Source: Microbacterium suaedae (lineage in GTDB: Bacteria; Actinomycetota; Actinomycetes; Actinomycetales; Microbacteriaceae). Taken from it: a DNA stretch of 64,000 nucleotides. The DNA is taken from contig NZ_PNFD01000006.1 of assembly GCF_003254645.1 (NCBI RefSeq), positions 1 through 64,000 on the forward strand. Reading direction: 5' to 3'. Under the pieces are notes generated by a model, which did not search any database, was not told where the DNA came from, and was given only the letters and a program-made list of their open reading frames with translations. Of the stretch, positions 21,203 to 28,831 are shown piece after piece. How positions within the stretch are numbered: position 1 is the first letter of the stretch; each line of letters begins with the position of its first letter. The position numbers and the translations under genes are program-made.

Positions 21203-22174
21203 GTGACTGATTCGCGCCCGCCGATGCCGAGGAACTCCGGGGACGCGTGGGTTGAGACGCCGGACGGTCGGCGCTTTTGGGGGAGCTTCGGGGCAGCTGG
21301 GCTGCTGGCGTTCGACCCAGCGCGCGGTGTGCTGATGCAGCATCGCGTGGGGTGGAGTCACTTCGGTGGAACCTGGGGACTTCCGGGCGGCGCGTTGCAC
21401 GAAGGAGAAGCGCCGGTCGCGGGCGCTCTGCGCGAGGCGCAGGAGGAGGCCGGCGTGCCCGATGGGGCGGTCGTGCCGCGCGCGGAGCATGTGCTCGATC
21501 TCGACGTGTGGCGGTACACGACCGTGATCGCCGACGTCGCGGACCCGTTCGAGCCGGTGATCAGCGACCCCGAGTCGCTCGAGCTGGCGTGGGTTCCCGT
21601 GGACGAGGTGGGGCGGCTTGAGCTGCATCCCGGGTTCAAAGCGGCGTGGCCGCAGCTGCGCGCGGCGCTCGACGTGCGCCCGATCCTGCTCGTGGACGCC
21701 GCGAACGTCGTGGGGTCCGTGCCCGACGGATGGTGGAAGGACCGGGCGGGGGCAACAGGCCGGCTCCGCGGTCGCCTCGAGTCGCTGGCAGGCACGGGCG
21801 TCGACTCGAACGAGCTCGGACTCGACCTGTACTGGTGGCGCCCGATCATCGCGATGGTCGTCGAGGGGGCGGCGCGCTCGGTCGAGAATGGCACAGGATC
21901 CGTCGCGGTGTTCCGTGCGGAGCGATCTGGCGACGACGAGATCGTCACGCGCGCCGACGCGATGGTGCGCTCCGGGTTGCGGGTGACCGCGGTGACCTCC
22001 GACCGGGAACTGTGCGGACGCCTCGAGCAGATCGGCGCGGAGGTGCGGGGTGCGCGTTGGCTGCGCGATCAGCTGCCGACCGGCGCTGACGCGGGCGTGT
22101 GGGACACAACCGCTGAGGTCGGCGCGTGGGGCGTCACGGGCGTCATGGCGATGTTGAGCGCGTTCCTGCAGTAG
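21203..22174 (+). CDS. Nudix hydrolase fused to NYN/PIN-like domain
   Basis: 323 aa. The N-terminal half is a Nudix domain with a complete box: Gly63, Glu69, then R77-EAQEEAGV. The C-terminal half (~158-310) begins ILLVDAANVVGSVPDGWW and continues with a conserved acidic GDDEIV and VTSDREL, the pattern of NYN/YacP-like (PIN-fold) nuclease domains. The fusion suggests coupled hydrolysis of a nucleotide and of RNA; that is inference. Leaderless GTG start. Confidence 0.82.
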   Translation: MTDSRPPMPRNSGDAWVETPDGRRFWGSFGAAGLLAFDPARGVLMQHRVGWSHFGGTWGLPGGALHEGEAPVAGALREAQEEAGVPDGAVVPRAEHVLDLDVWRYTTVIADVADPFEPVISDPESLELAWVPVDEVGRLELHPGFKAAWPQLRAALDVRPILLVDAANVVGSVPDGWWKDRAGATGRLRGRLESLAGTGVDSNELGLDLYWWRPIIAMVVEGAARSVENGTGSVAVFRAERSGDDEIVTRADAMVRSGLRVTAVTSDRELCGRLEQIGAEVRGARWLRDQLPTGADAGVWDTTAEVGAWGVTGVMAMLSAFLQ

Positions 22175-22286
22175 CGCGCCGCGTACTGGGCGTCCGCGAG
22201 GCCGTACGCGTTCGTTCGCGGGTGCGGAATGGTTGTTCCGAGGGGGCGAACTGACCACGCGGCACCCGCGAAACGCGGCAGGGACG

Positions 22287-22673
22287 TCAGTAGCTGCGCG
22301 GATCCCGCCCGTGCAGCCGGTCGATCTCGCGACGCTCGCGCTTCGTCGGGCGGCCGGATCCGCGGTCGCGCGTGACGATCGGCGCGACGAACTCGCGCGG
22401 AGGCGGGGGAGGAGTGCGATCCTCGAACGCCTCCTTTGCGACCGGGGCGCCGACGCGCTTGAGCAGCAGCTTCTTCACGCCGAGGATCCGATCGAAGCCC
22501 TGGATTCGCGCCCGCACCTCGTCGCCCACCTTGAGCGAGTACGAGGCCTTGACGGGATCCCCGTTGACGCGCACATGGCCGCCACGGATCGCGGTGGTCG
22601 CGGCCGATCGAGTCTTGTAGACGCGCACGGCCCACAGCCACACGTCCACGCGTACGGATGCCGGTTCGGTCAT
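22287..22673 (-). CDS. S4-domain RNA-binding protein (HslR-like)
   Basis: 128 aa. An S4 domain at residues ~5-70 (VRVDVWLWAVRVYKTRSAATTAIRGGHVRVNG) is followed by a basic Lys/Arg-rich tail. HslR-type proteins bind stalled 50S subunits carrying nascent chains. ATG at 22,673 is chosen; an upstream in-frame start at 22,853 would run into tRNA-Pro. Divergent from the tRNA gene. Confidence 0.88.
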   Translation of the reverse strand: MTEPASVRVDVWLWAVRVYKTRSAATTAIRGGHVRVNGDPVKASYSLKVGDEVRARIQGFDRILGVKKLLLKRVGAPVAKEAFEDRTPPPPPREFVAPIVTRDRGSGRPTKRERREIDRLHGRDPRSY

Positions 22674-22825
22674 CCGTCCATTGTGGCGCAGAGGGTGGGG
22701 CGCAGCCCCTGCTTCGTGATTCCGCGCGGTGTGCCGGACGCGCCCGGCGGCGCCCGTGATTCGCACCGTCGTGAGGCGTCGGGTAGACTTGTGGAGTTGC
22801 CCGCGCGGCAGCATGAAGTGAACAA

Positions 22826-22899
22826 CGGGATGTGGCGCAGCTTGGTAGCGCACCTGACTGGGGGTCAGGGGGTCGCAGGTTCAAATCCTGTCATCCCGA
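22826..22899 (+). tRNA. tRNA-Pro (GGG)
   Basis: A 74-nt cloverleaf: acceptor CGGGATG pairs with CATCCCG, D arm GCGC..GCGC, anticodon stem CCTGA/TCAGG with loop CTGGGGG (anticodon GGG), and T loop TTCAAAT. No encoded CCA. It marks the junction between the housekeeping block and accessory DNA. Confidence 0.96.
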
Positions 22900-22906
22900 C
22901 AGTGAG

Positions 22907-22946
22907 CGTGAGGGGCAGGGATGCATTTCTCTGCCCCTCACGTTTT
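22907..22946 (+). terminator. Rho-independent terminator of tRNA-Pro
   Basis: CGTGAGGGGCAG and CTGCCCCTCACG form a perfect 12-bp stem, followed by TTTT. It lies 8 nt after the tRNA. Confidence 0.92.
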
Positions 22947-22952
22947 GTGTCG

Positions 22953-23123
22953 ACGAACGGACGTCGCGATCGCCGTGTCTACACGGCGGATGAGATCGAC
23001 GACTTCTTCATCATCGACGGCGACTTCACGTTCTATCTGATCCCGCTCGAGGCGATGCGCGGAATGCACTACGTCCATCTCAGGGCGTACGAGCAGTACC
23101 GGGTGAGGAATGGGGGAGGGTGA
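22953..23123 (+). pseudogene. Remnant of a PD-(D/E)XK endonuclease-like gene
   Basis: An in-frame stretch ending at TGA 23,121-23,123 encodes RRVYTADEIDDFFIIDGD, then FTFYLIPLEAMRGMHYVHL and an AYEQYRV segment. This resembles the C-terminal part of group I intron-associated PD-(D/E)XK proteins, which in my recollection end with a similar YTxDEID...IPL...LxxY.Q.R block. No start codon or N-terminal catalytic part is present between the terminator and this stretch, so it is a 3' fragment. Confidence 0.5.
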
Positions 23124-23200
23124 AGCTGGCGGAGCTGGAGTTGTAGATCATCAGCGAGTGGATGCACGGCTCGCTCGGCCACCTCGCGACGTGGTCAAGT

Positions 23201-23227
23201 CCGGGTCTGCTCAACGAATGGGTGACA
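23201..23227 (+). repeat. IS3-family left inverted repeat
   Basis: Begins CCGGGTCTGCTCAACG and ends GGTGACA; 24 of 27 bases match the reverse complement of the right end. Confidence 0.82.
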
Positions 23228-23271
23228 TCTGAGATGGCGTGCCCGGAGGGCGCGCCTGGAAGGAAGACACC

Positions 23272-23591
23272 ATGCCCGCTCCCTACCCTCTGGAGTTCCG
23301 CGACAACGTCGTTCGCGACGCGGAGAACCGTGAGCCCGGCGTCACGATCGAGCAGATCGCGACGGACTTCGCGTTCACCCCATGACGCTGCAGAAGTGGC
23401 TCCAACGCGCTCGCATCGACCGCGGCGACACGGATCCGACCGCCGCGATGCCGACCACGGCGCAGACCGAGCAGCTGCGGGAGGCGAACAAGCGGATCCG
23501 TCTCCTCGAGCAGGAGAACGAGGTCCTCCGCCGAGCGACCGCGTGTCTGTCCCAGGCGCATCTGCCGGGAAATGGCTCTACCCGCTCGTGA
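23272..23591 (+). pseudogene. IS3-family orfA, frameshifted
   Basis: ATG 23,272 opens MPAPYPLEFRDNVVRDAENR and VTIEQIATDFAFTP, then hits TGA. One base is missing near 23,378; in the shifted frame the protein resumes at MTLQKWLQRARIDRG with the leucine-zipper segment RIRLLEQENEVLRRATACLS and ends at 23,591. The helix-turn-helix DNA-binding protein is thus split and presumably inactive. Confidence 0.85.
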
Positions 23592-24452
23592 CGGAGCTCG
23601 CCGTCGACGGGATCCCCGTCGCGGTGACGTGCCGGGTACTGAAGCTCGCTCGCCAGCCGTACTGCCGCTGGCTGAAGAGCCCAATCACCGAGGCTGAGCT
23701 GACCGAGGCGTATCGCGCGAGCGCGCTGTTCGGCGCCCACCGGGACGATCCCGAGTTAGGGCACCGATCCCTCCCTGACGAAGCCCGTAACGCCGGGGGA
23801 GGCGATGTCGGACCGGACGGCGTGGAAGATCACCTCGCAGAATGGCTGGTGGTCGGCGTTCGGGAAGAAGAAGGCCCGCGGGGCGGGCAAGAGGCCTGGT
23901 CCGCCCGTGCACGACGATCTCGTGCAACGAGAGTTCGTCGCCGATGCGCCGAACCGGCTGTGGCTGACGGACATCACCGAGCACAAGACCGGCGAGGGCA
24001 AGCTCTACCTCTGCGCGATCAAGGACGCCTTCTCCGGCAAGATCGTCGGCTACTCGATCGACTCGAGGATGAAGTCCCGCCTGGTCGTGAACGCCATCGA
24101 TAACGCGGTCGCGCTGCGCGGCAACGTCGCCGGCTGTGTCGTTCACAGCGATAGAGGCAGTCAGTTTCGCGCTCGGAAGACCGTGCGCGCGCTGGCCCGT
24201 CACAGCCTGGTCGGATCGATGGGCAGAGTTGGCGCGGCCGGCGACAACGCTGCGATGGAATCGTTCTTCAGCCTCCTGCAGAAGAATGTCCTCAACCGGC
24301 GCTCCTGGGCGACGCGCGAGGAACTGCGCATCGCGATCGTGACGTGGATCGAACGCACCTACCACCGCCGCAGGCGACAGGCCCGTCTGGAGAAGTTGAC
24401 CCCGGTCGAGTTCGAGGCCACGATGAGACCGTCCATGGCCCTCGCGGCCTGA
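23570..24452 (+). pseudogene. IS3-family orfB transposase, frameshifted
   Basis: The frame KWLYPLVTELAVDGIPVAV is the start of the DDE transposase. One extra G in the G run near 23,795 shifts the frame; it resumes as MSDRTAWKITSQNGWW and continues to 24,452. The catalytic triad survives in the second piece: Asp in WLTDITEHK, Asp in VHSDRGSQF and Glu in NAAMESFF. No full-length enzyme can be made without correction of the frameshift. Confidence 0.87.
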
Positions 24453-24460
24453 CTAACCCC

Positions 24461-24487
24461 TGTCACCTATCCGTTCAGCAGACCCGG
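24461..24487 (+). repeat. IS3-family right inverted repeat
   Basis: Starts TGTCACCTATCCG and ends AGCAGACCCGG, complementary to the left end with three mismatches. Confidence 0.82.
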
Positions 24488-24527
24488 CTGCCACCAGCGT
24501 GTCCTAGCTACATGGTTGGGTTGGGGC

Positions 24528-26978
24528 ATGGCTAATCGAAAATCCCGGCGGCAGAAGGCGAGAACTCGTACGGCTCGTGTTCGGCGAGTCCCGCTCGATC
24601 CGCACAGTCAGACCATCATGCGGTCGGTCGACCGCCACGTGTCACTGGTAGAAGAGTTGGATGGATTCGAGTCGCCGCTTGACGAGCTTGACCGTCGTAT
24701 CGAGGCTGAGCTGTCTATGCTCGACAATGAGCTGATCTCACACAGACCTGAGCGAGTTGTCGAACTCGCGCGTATCGCTTGCCTGCCCTGGTCAGTGGGC
24801 GGGAAGGTCAAACCGGACACCGAGGGCGGGGTCACTAAAGCCGAGATCCTCGCATTGCTCGCTCAAGCCCTGAGCATGGGTGAGGGTGATGGGTCTGCGG
24901 TCGACGAGCAACCAAACTCGCTCTATCAAGCAGCCCATGAGTGGGCTGAGTCGGTGGGGCGGCTGATCGAGTTGGCGCAGACGCGGGAGCTGATCGAGGT
25001 GCGTAGCCGCCCGGTGGACAGCCTGGACTTCCTCGCCTTCTCCGCTCGCTCTAATTCGATCTGGATCAGAAGCAGTTCGTACCCCGACATGGTGCGAACA
25101 ACCTATGAATCATTGTTTGGGAAGCAGGAGGTGAGAACTGCGCTGACGAAACACCTCGGCTTCGACGCCGTCGACGCTATCGAGGTTCTCACGCGACTCC
25201 ATGAGTTGCAGGTCGATGCCATGAATGAACGTTGGGAGGCCGGATTCCGTGCTTTGCATGACGAATACGAGACGTCGAACCGTGGACAGATTCCGACTGA
25301 TGAAGAGACTCGAAATCGACTTCGCGCACTGCACAATCGCGGTTGGCAGCCGACCGCAGACTTGGTCGCCATCCCAGCTGCGGAGGTCGCAACTTCGCTC
25401 GGACAGGACGTAGCGAGAGTAGAAGCGGTACTGAGCCGCTTCGCCGTCGACACCGCGCACGCAAGCGCTCGCGACATCTTGGATGCGTTCATCGGTGGCG
25501 ACAACTCGCTGCGCACGAACCCGGTGATTGCCACCGACCGAGGCACATTCATGCTCGTACATGATGCTTTGGTCCTGCCAGCGATCCGAGAGAACCTTGA
25601 GCAAGAACTCAAGGCGCTGCCCGAATGGGAGCAATACCAGAAGTGGCGTGGCACCCTTCTGGAGGACTTGGGGAAGGCGGTGCTCGAGAGCATGCTCCCC
25701 GGAGCGAGCACATATGCGTCATTCGACTATTTCGTTCCGGTGAATGAGAAGGAAGCCGAGGGCGACCCGGTCGGATACACGAAGAAGGTCGAAGGAGACA
25801 TTCTGGTAGTGCTCGATGACGTGGCAATCATCGTCGAGGCCAAAGCGGTCGCCATCACTCCAGAGTCCAGAGCGGGGCAGACACGACGATTGCGTCGAGA
25901 TCTGACGGGCATCATCAGCAAAGCATCTGAGCAGGCATCTCGGTTGCAGAAGCGCATAGAGGGTGACGGCGGTGTGAGGCTCCACCAAACCGGATGGCTA
26001 GATCTGTCTCACATTCGGGAGATCCACACAGTCGCTCTCAGCTTGGAAGACCTGTCCGGCGTGGCAACCGCTACGAGTGACCTTGTCGCTGCAGGCCTCC
26101 TCGAGGCTGAACGGATCCCATGGGTCGTGTCTATCCACGACCTTCAGCTCATCGCCCGCCTCGTCGACAGACCGGCAGAGTTCCTCCTCTACCTTCGTCG
26201 TCGCCGTGATCCGGAAGTATCGCTCGCCTACGCTGCGCCAGACGAACTCGACCTATTCCTCTACTTCTACGAAGCGGGACTGTACGTCGCACCTGATCCA
26301 GAAGTCATGGCGGCCGAGTTGCCCTACATTACCGCTCCCAGCGCTAAGGATGTTCGACGACGCAAGCAGCAGGGGCGGAGCATCATCGCGAGCCGAACTG
26401 ATCCTCTCGACGCTTGGCACTACTCTGAGCTTGACCCTGAACGGCCCCGCACCGAAAAGCCGACACTGACCGGCTCACCGATGATCGCGTTCGTGGACGA
26501 GCTGCGGACTCGTGGAGCCTTCGGCTGGCTCAGTACGGGTGCGACGCTGCTGTCAGCGTCAACGAAATCACAGGCGGATATGGCCCGCATCCCCGGCAAG
26601 CTGCTTGCCTCGCCTGATCCTAACGGTCGGGAACGCACCCAGGCTGTGCCGATCGGTACCAGGCTCAGCAACGCCTGGCTGCTCGTGTGGATTACTAAGC
26701 CGGCACATCACACGCTCACTGATATCGCTGAGCTCGCCAGCAACTACTTGCGCGCGAAAAAATATCAGTTGAAGTTCAGTCGGGGTGCCGCCTTCATCTT
26801 CGACCAGGAGACCAAGGAACTCGTCGAGGTCGTCTATGACGGCACTATCCCGGCACCGGACCCGGAGATGGACCGGGCAATCGCGGGACTCTTCCCGCCT
26901 GACAAGGTGTCACCCCCGCGACCTTCGGAACGAAAGCCAGCGACTCGCCGCAAGAACAAGAAGCGTAGGCGGAGGTAG
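24528..26978 (+). CDS. Large protein with PD-(D/E)XK (NERD-like) nuclease motif
   Basis: 816 aa. The N-terminal ~350 residues are basic then helical with no recognised domain. Residues ~395-480 hold a nuclease-like core: Glu422-Gly-Asp424-Ile-Leu-Val-Val and, 13 residues on, Glu437-Ala-Lys439 (IIVEAKA), the D...ExK pattern of PD-(D/E)XK/NERD folds. The tail (last ~30) is Lys/Arg/Pro-rich. Base composition is clearly A/T richer than the housekeeping genes, a sign of transfer. ATG 24,528 is preferred to 24,516 (ATGGGTTGGGGC) because GTTGGG precedes it; either is possible. It precedes a defence-like module by 172 bp, so a defence role is inferred. Confidence 0.72.
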   Translation: MANRKSRRQKARTRTARVRRVPLDPHSQTIMRSVDRHVSLVEELDGFESPLDELDRRIEAELSMLDNELISHRPERVVELARIACLPWSVGGKVKPDTEGGVTKAEILALLAQALSMGEGDGSAVDEQPNSLYQAAHEWAESVGRLIELAQTRELIEVRSRPVDSLDFLAFSARSNSIWIRSSSYPDMVRTTYESLFGKQEVRTALTKHLGFDAVDAIEVLTRLHELQVDAMNERWEAGFRALHDEYETSNRGQIPTDEETRNRLRALHNRGWQPTADLVAIPAAEVATSLGQDVARVEAVLSRFAVDTAHASARDILDAFIGGDNSLRTNPVIATDRGTFMLVHDALVLPAIRENLEQELKALPEWEQYQKWRGTLLEDLGKAVLESMLPGASTYASFDYFVPVNEKEAEGDPVGYTKKVEGDILVVLDDVAIIVEAKAVAITPESRAGQTRRLRRDLTGIISKASEQASRLQKRIEGDGGVRLHQTGWLDLSHIREIHTVALSLEDLSGVATATSDLVAAGLLEAERIPWVVSIHDLQLIARLVDRPAEFLLYLRRRRDPEVSLAYAAPDELDLFLYFYEAGLYVAPDPEVMAAELPYITAPSAKDVRRRKQQGRSIIASRTDPLDAWHYSELDPERPRTEKPTLTGSPMIAFVDELRTRGAFGWLSTGATLLSASTKSQADMARIPGKLLASPDPNGRERTQAVPIGTRLSNAWLLVWITKPAHHTLTDIAELASNYLRAKKYQLKFSRGAAFIFDQETKELVEVVYDGTIPAPDPEMDRAIAGLFPPDKVSPPRPSERKPATRRKNKKRRRR

Positions 26979-27150
26979 AGCCTCGATACCAAACGCCCTG
27001 TCGTCAATGTCAGGCCCCGACTGTCATGCGCCGGATCGCCGAACGGCGAGCACTTTGAGCGCGTCTAAACGTCGGTGGCGTCGGATACGCTCCTAGTGAG
27101 TCTGGTGCGATCGACAGCGGTCGCGGCTCGAACAGTGAGGAGAGCCGCAC

Positions 27151-27522
27151 ATGGCTGAGAAGAAGATCATTTTCGTTGCGTTCGCCATCGAGGATGAACG
27201 ACAGCGGGACTTCCTGAAGGGGCAGTCCCTCGGTCCTCGCGCACCGTACGAGTTCATCGACATGTCAGTGAAGGAGCGGTACGAGTCCGGCTGGAAAGAG
27301 AAGGTCCGTACACGGATTCGCCGCTCTCATGGTGTGATCGCCCTCGTGGGCAAGAGCTCGCTCACCTCCGAGGGTCAGAAGTGGGAAATCCAGTGTGCCA
27401 AGGACGAGAACAAGCCGCTCCTTGGAATCTGGGCATACTCCAACGACCGTACTGTGCTTGCTGGTGTCCGAACGGTTGCTTGGAGCGACGCGAACATCTC
27501 CGGCTTCATCGACTCCCTCTGA
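27151..27522 (+). CDS. TIR-like protein, ThsB type
   Basis: 123 aa. It matches the MTH538 TIR-like/DUF1863 pattern of Thoeris ThsB proteins: opening strand [12 protein letters not shown], a Trp-centred helix [38 protein letters not shown] with Glu79 in the usual catalytic place, and KPLLGIWA. ThsB enzymes make an NAD-derived signal on phage sensing. GAGGAG 8 bp upstream supports ATG 27,151. The next gene starts 1 bp after the stop. Assignment to Thoeris is inference from fold pattern and neighbours. Confidence 0.78.
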   Translation: MAEKKIIFVAFAIEDERQRDFLKGQSLGPRAPYEFIDMSVKERYESGWKEKVRTRIRRSHGVIALVGKSSLTSEGQKWEIQCAKDENKPLLGIWAYSNDRTVLAGVRTVAWSDANISGFIDSL

Positions 27523-27523
27523 C

Positions 27524-28513
27524 ATGTCCGACGTACGCAAGGCCCTCATCGTCGGGATCGACCACTACGACCACATCCCATCGCTCCAGGGCGCAGTGAA
27601 CGACGCCTACAGCGTCAAGAGCGTGCTCGAACGCCACGCGGACGGTACCCTCAACTTCCCTCAGCCGCGGTTGATGACCGGCACCGGCCCCGGGGCGGCA
27701 GTCACGAGAACCGAACTGCGCGAGGCTGTCGAGGAGCTCTTCCGGGATGACGCCGAGATCTCAGTGCTCTATTTCTCCGGTCACGGCTATGTCGACGGGG
27801 CAGGCGGCTTCTTGTGCGCAAGTGACTGCACCGCCGGGCACGACGGACTCTCGCTGCTCGACGTGATGACCTTCGCCAACAACTCGCCGGCGAAGAACAA
27901 GGTGATTATCCTCGACAGCTGCCACAGCGGTGTAGCGGGTGGCAATCCAGCCGCTGCGCAGGTTGCCGAGATCAAAGAGGGCGTCACGATTCTTACTGCG
28001 TCGACCGCCGACCAGTACGCGATGGAGACGGGCGGCTCGGGAGTGTTTACGAAGCTCCTCGTGGATGCGCTGAATGGCGCGGCAGCCAACCTTGTAGGTG
28101 ACGTGACTCCTGGTAGCGTCTACGCGCACATTGACCAATCGCTCGGCAGTTGGGCGCAGCGTCCCGTGTTCAAGACGAATGTGAAGCGGTTCGTCTCACT
28201 TCGGGAGACAGACGCGCCAATCGAGCTCGCCCACCTCCAGAAGCTCACGGTCCTGTTCAAGGATCCCACCACCCAGCTCCAGCTCGACCCCAGCTATGAG
28301 CCCGAGCGTTCCGGCAGCGAAGCCGAGTCGATTCCGGGTCCGGACCCGGTCAGGAATGCCGACTTCGCAGTGCTGCAGTCGTTGGCGCGCGTGAATCTGG
28401 TCCGCCCGGTCGGAGCCCCGCATATGTGGCATGCCGCGATGGAGTCGAAGGGATGCGAGTTGACCGTCCTCGGCCAGCACTACTGGGCGCTCGTGAAGCA
28501 GGACTTGATCTAA
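27524..28513 (+). CDS. Caspase-like protease (C14 fold)
   Basis: 329 aa. The N-terminal ~230 residues are a caspase-type domain: start [20 protein letters not shown], catalytic His87 in YFSGHGY, catalytic Cys133 in ILDSCHSG, and VTILTAS plus [12 protein letters not shown]. The C-terminal ~100 residues ([13 protein letters not shown]-like, ending [15 protein letters not shown]) look like a separate small alpha/beta or winged-helix domain that could sense a signal. Directly after a TIR-like gene, it fits the effector of caspase-type (type IV) Thoeris. It overlaps the next gene by 1 bp (TAATG). Confidence 0.82.
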   Translation: MSDVRKALIVGIDHYDHIPSLQGAVNDAYSVKSVLERHADGTLNFPQPRLMTGTGPGAAVTRTELREAVEELFRDDAEISVLYFSGHGYVDGAGGFLCASDCTAGHDGLSLLDVMTFANNSPAKNKVIILDSCHSGVAGGNPAAAQVAEIKEGVTILTASTADQYAMETGGSGVFTKLLVDALNGAAANLVGDVTPGSVYAHIDQSLGSWAQRPVFKTNVKRFVSLRETDAPIELAHLQKLTVLFKDPTTQLQLDPSYEPERSGSEAESIPGPDPVRNADFAVLQSLARVNLVRPVGAPHMWHAAMESKGCELTVLGQHYWALVKQDLI

Positions 28514-28794
28514 TGTCGTCGCCCGATGAGATCCGTGAGGTGCTGGAGGATGAGCAGACCGTTGAGCGGCTCGCTGCGATCGAGCATGAGCGCTGGGCGC
28601 ACTGGCAGCAGTTCGTTCACGACCAGTGCGAGCGTCAAGAGGATGGAACCCTATTAGTACCGGCCGAGTTGGCGGCACGCTGGCAGACCCAGATCGAGAC
28701 CCCATACGCAGAGCTGCCCGAGCAAGAGCGGGAGAGTGACCGTGAGCAGGTGCGCAGGTATCTGCCCACCATAATCGACGCGCTCACTCGGTGA
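28513..28794 (+). CDS. RyR-domain-like small protein
   Basis: 93 aa. The pattern LAAIEHERWAHWQQF...PYAELPEQERESDREQVRRY is that of the RyR domain: EHxRW near the start, then a PYxELxExEKxxDR-like motif and a final helix. RyR domains in prokaryotes occur in phage and nucleotide-signal contexts and are thought to bind nucleotide-like ligands. TAATG coupling to the caspase gene strongly suggests a joint system. The role as a sensor or regulator of the TIR signal is my inference. Confidence 0.65.
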   Translation: MSSPDEIREVLEDEQTVERLAAIEHERWAHWQQFVHDQCERQEDGTLLVPAELAARWQTQIETPYAELPEQERESDREQVRRYLPTIIDALTR

Positions 28795-28831
28795 TATTTT
28801 GTCTCGACCTCGGCGTTCTACCGAAGTAGCC

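Larger units (their letters stand above)
23201..24487 (+). mobile_element. IS3-family insertion sequence, degenerate
   Basis: About 1.29 kb bounded by 27-nt imperfect terminal inverted repeats (24/27 matches, starting CCGGGTCTGCT). Inside are the two overlapping frames orfA/orfB of IS3-family transposases, each broken by a frameshift. The right end is only 40 bp before the start of the next gene. No clear target duplication is seen (flanks AAGT and CTGC). Confidence 0.85.
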
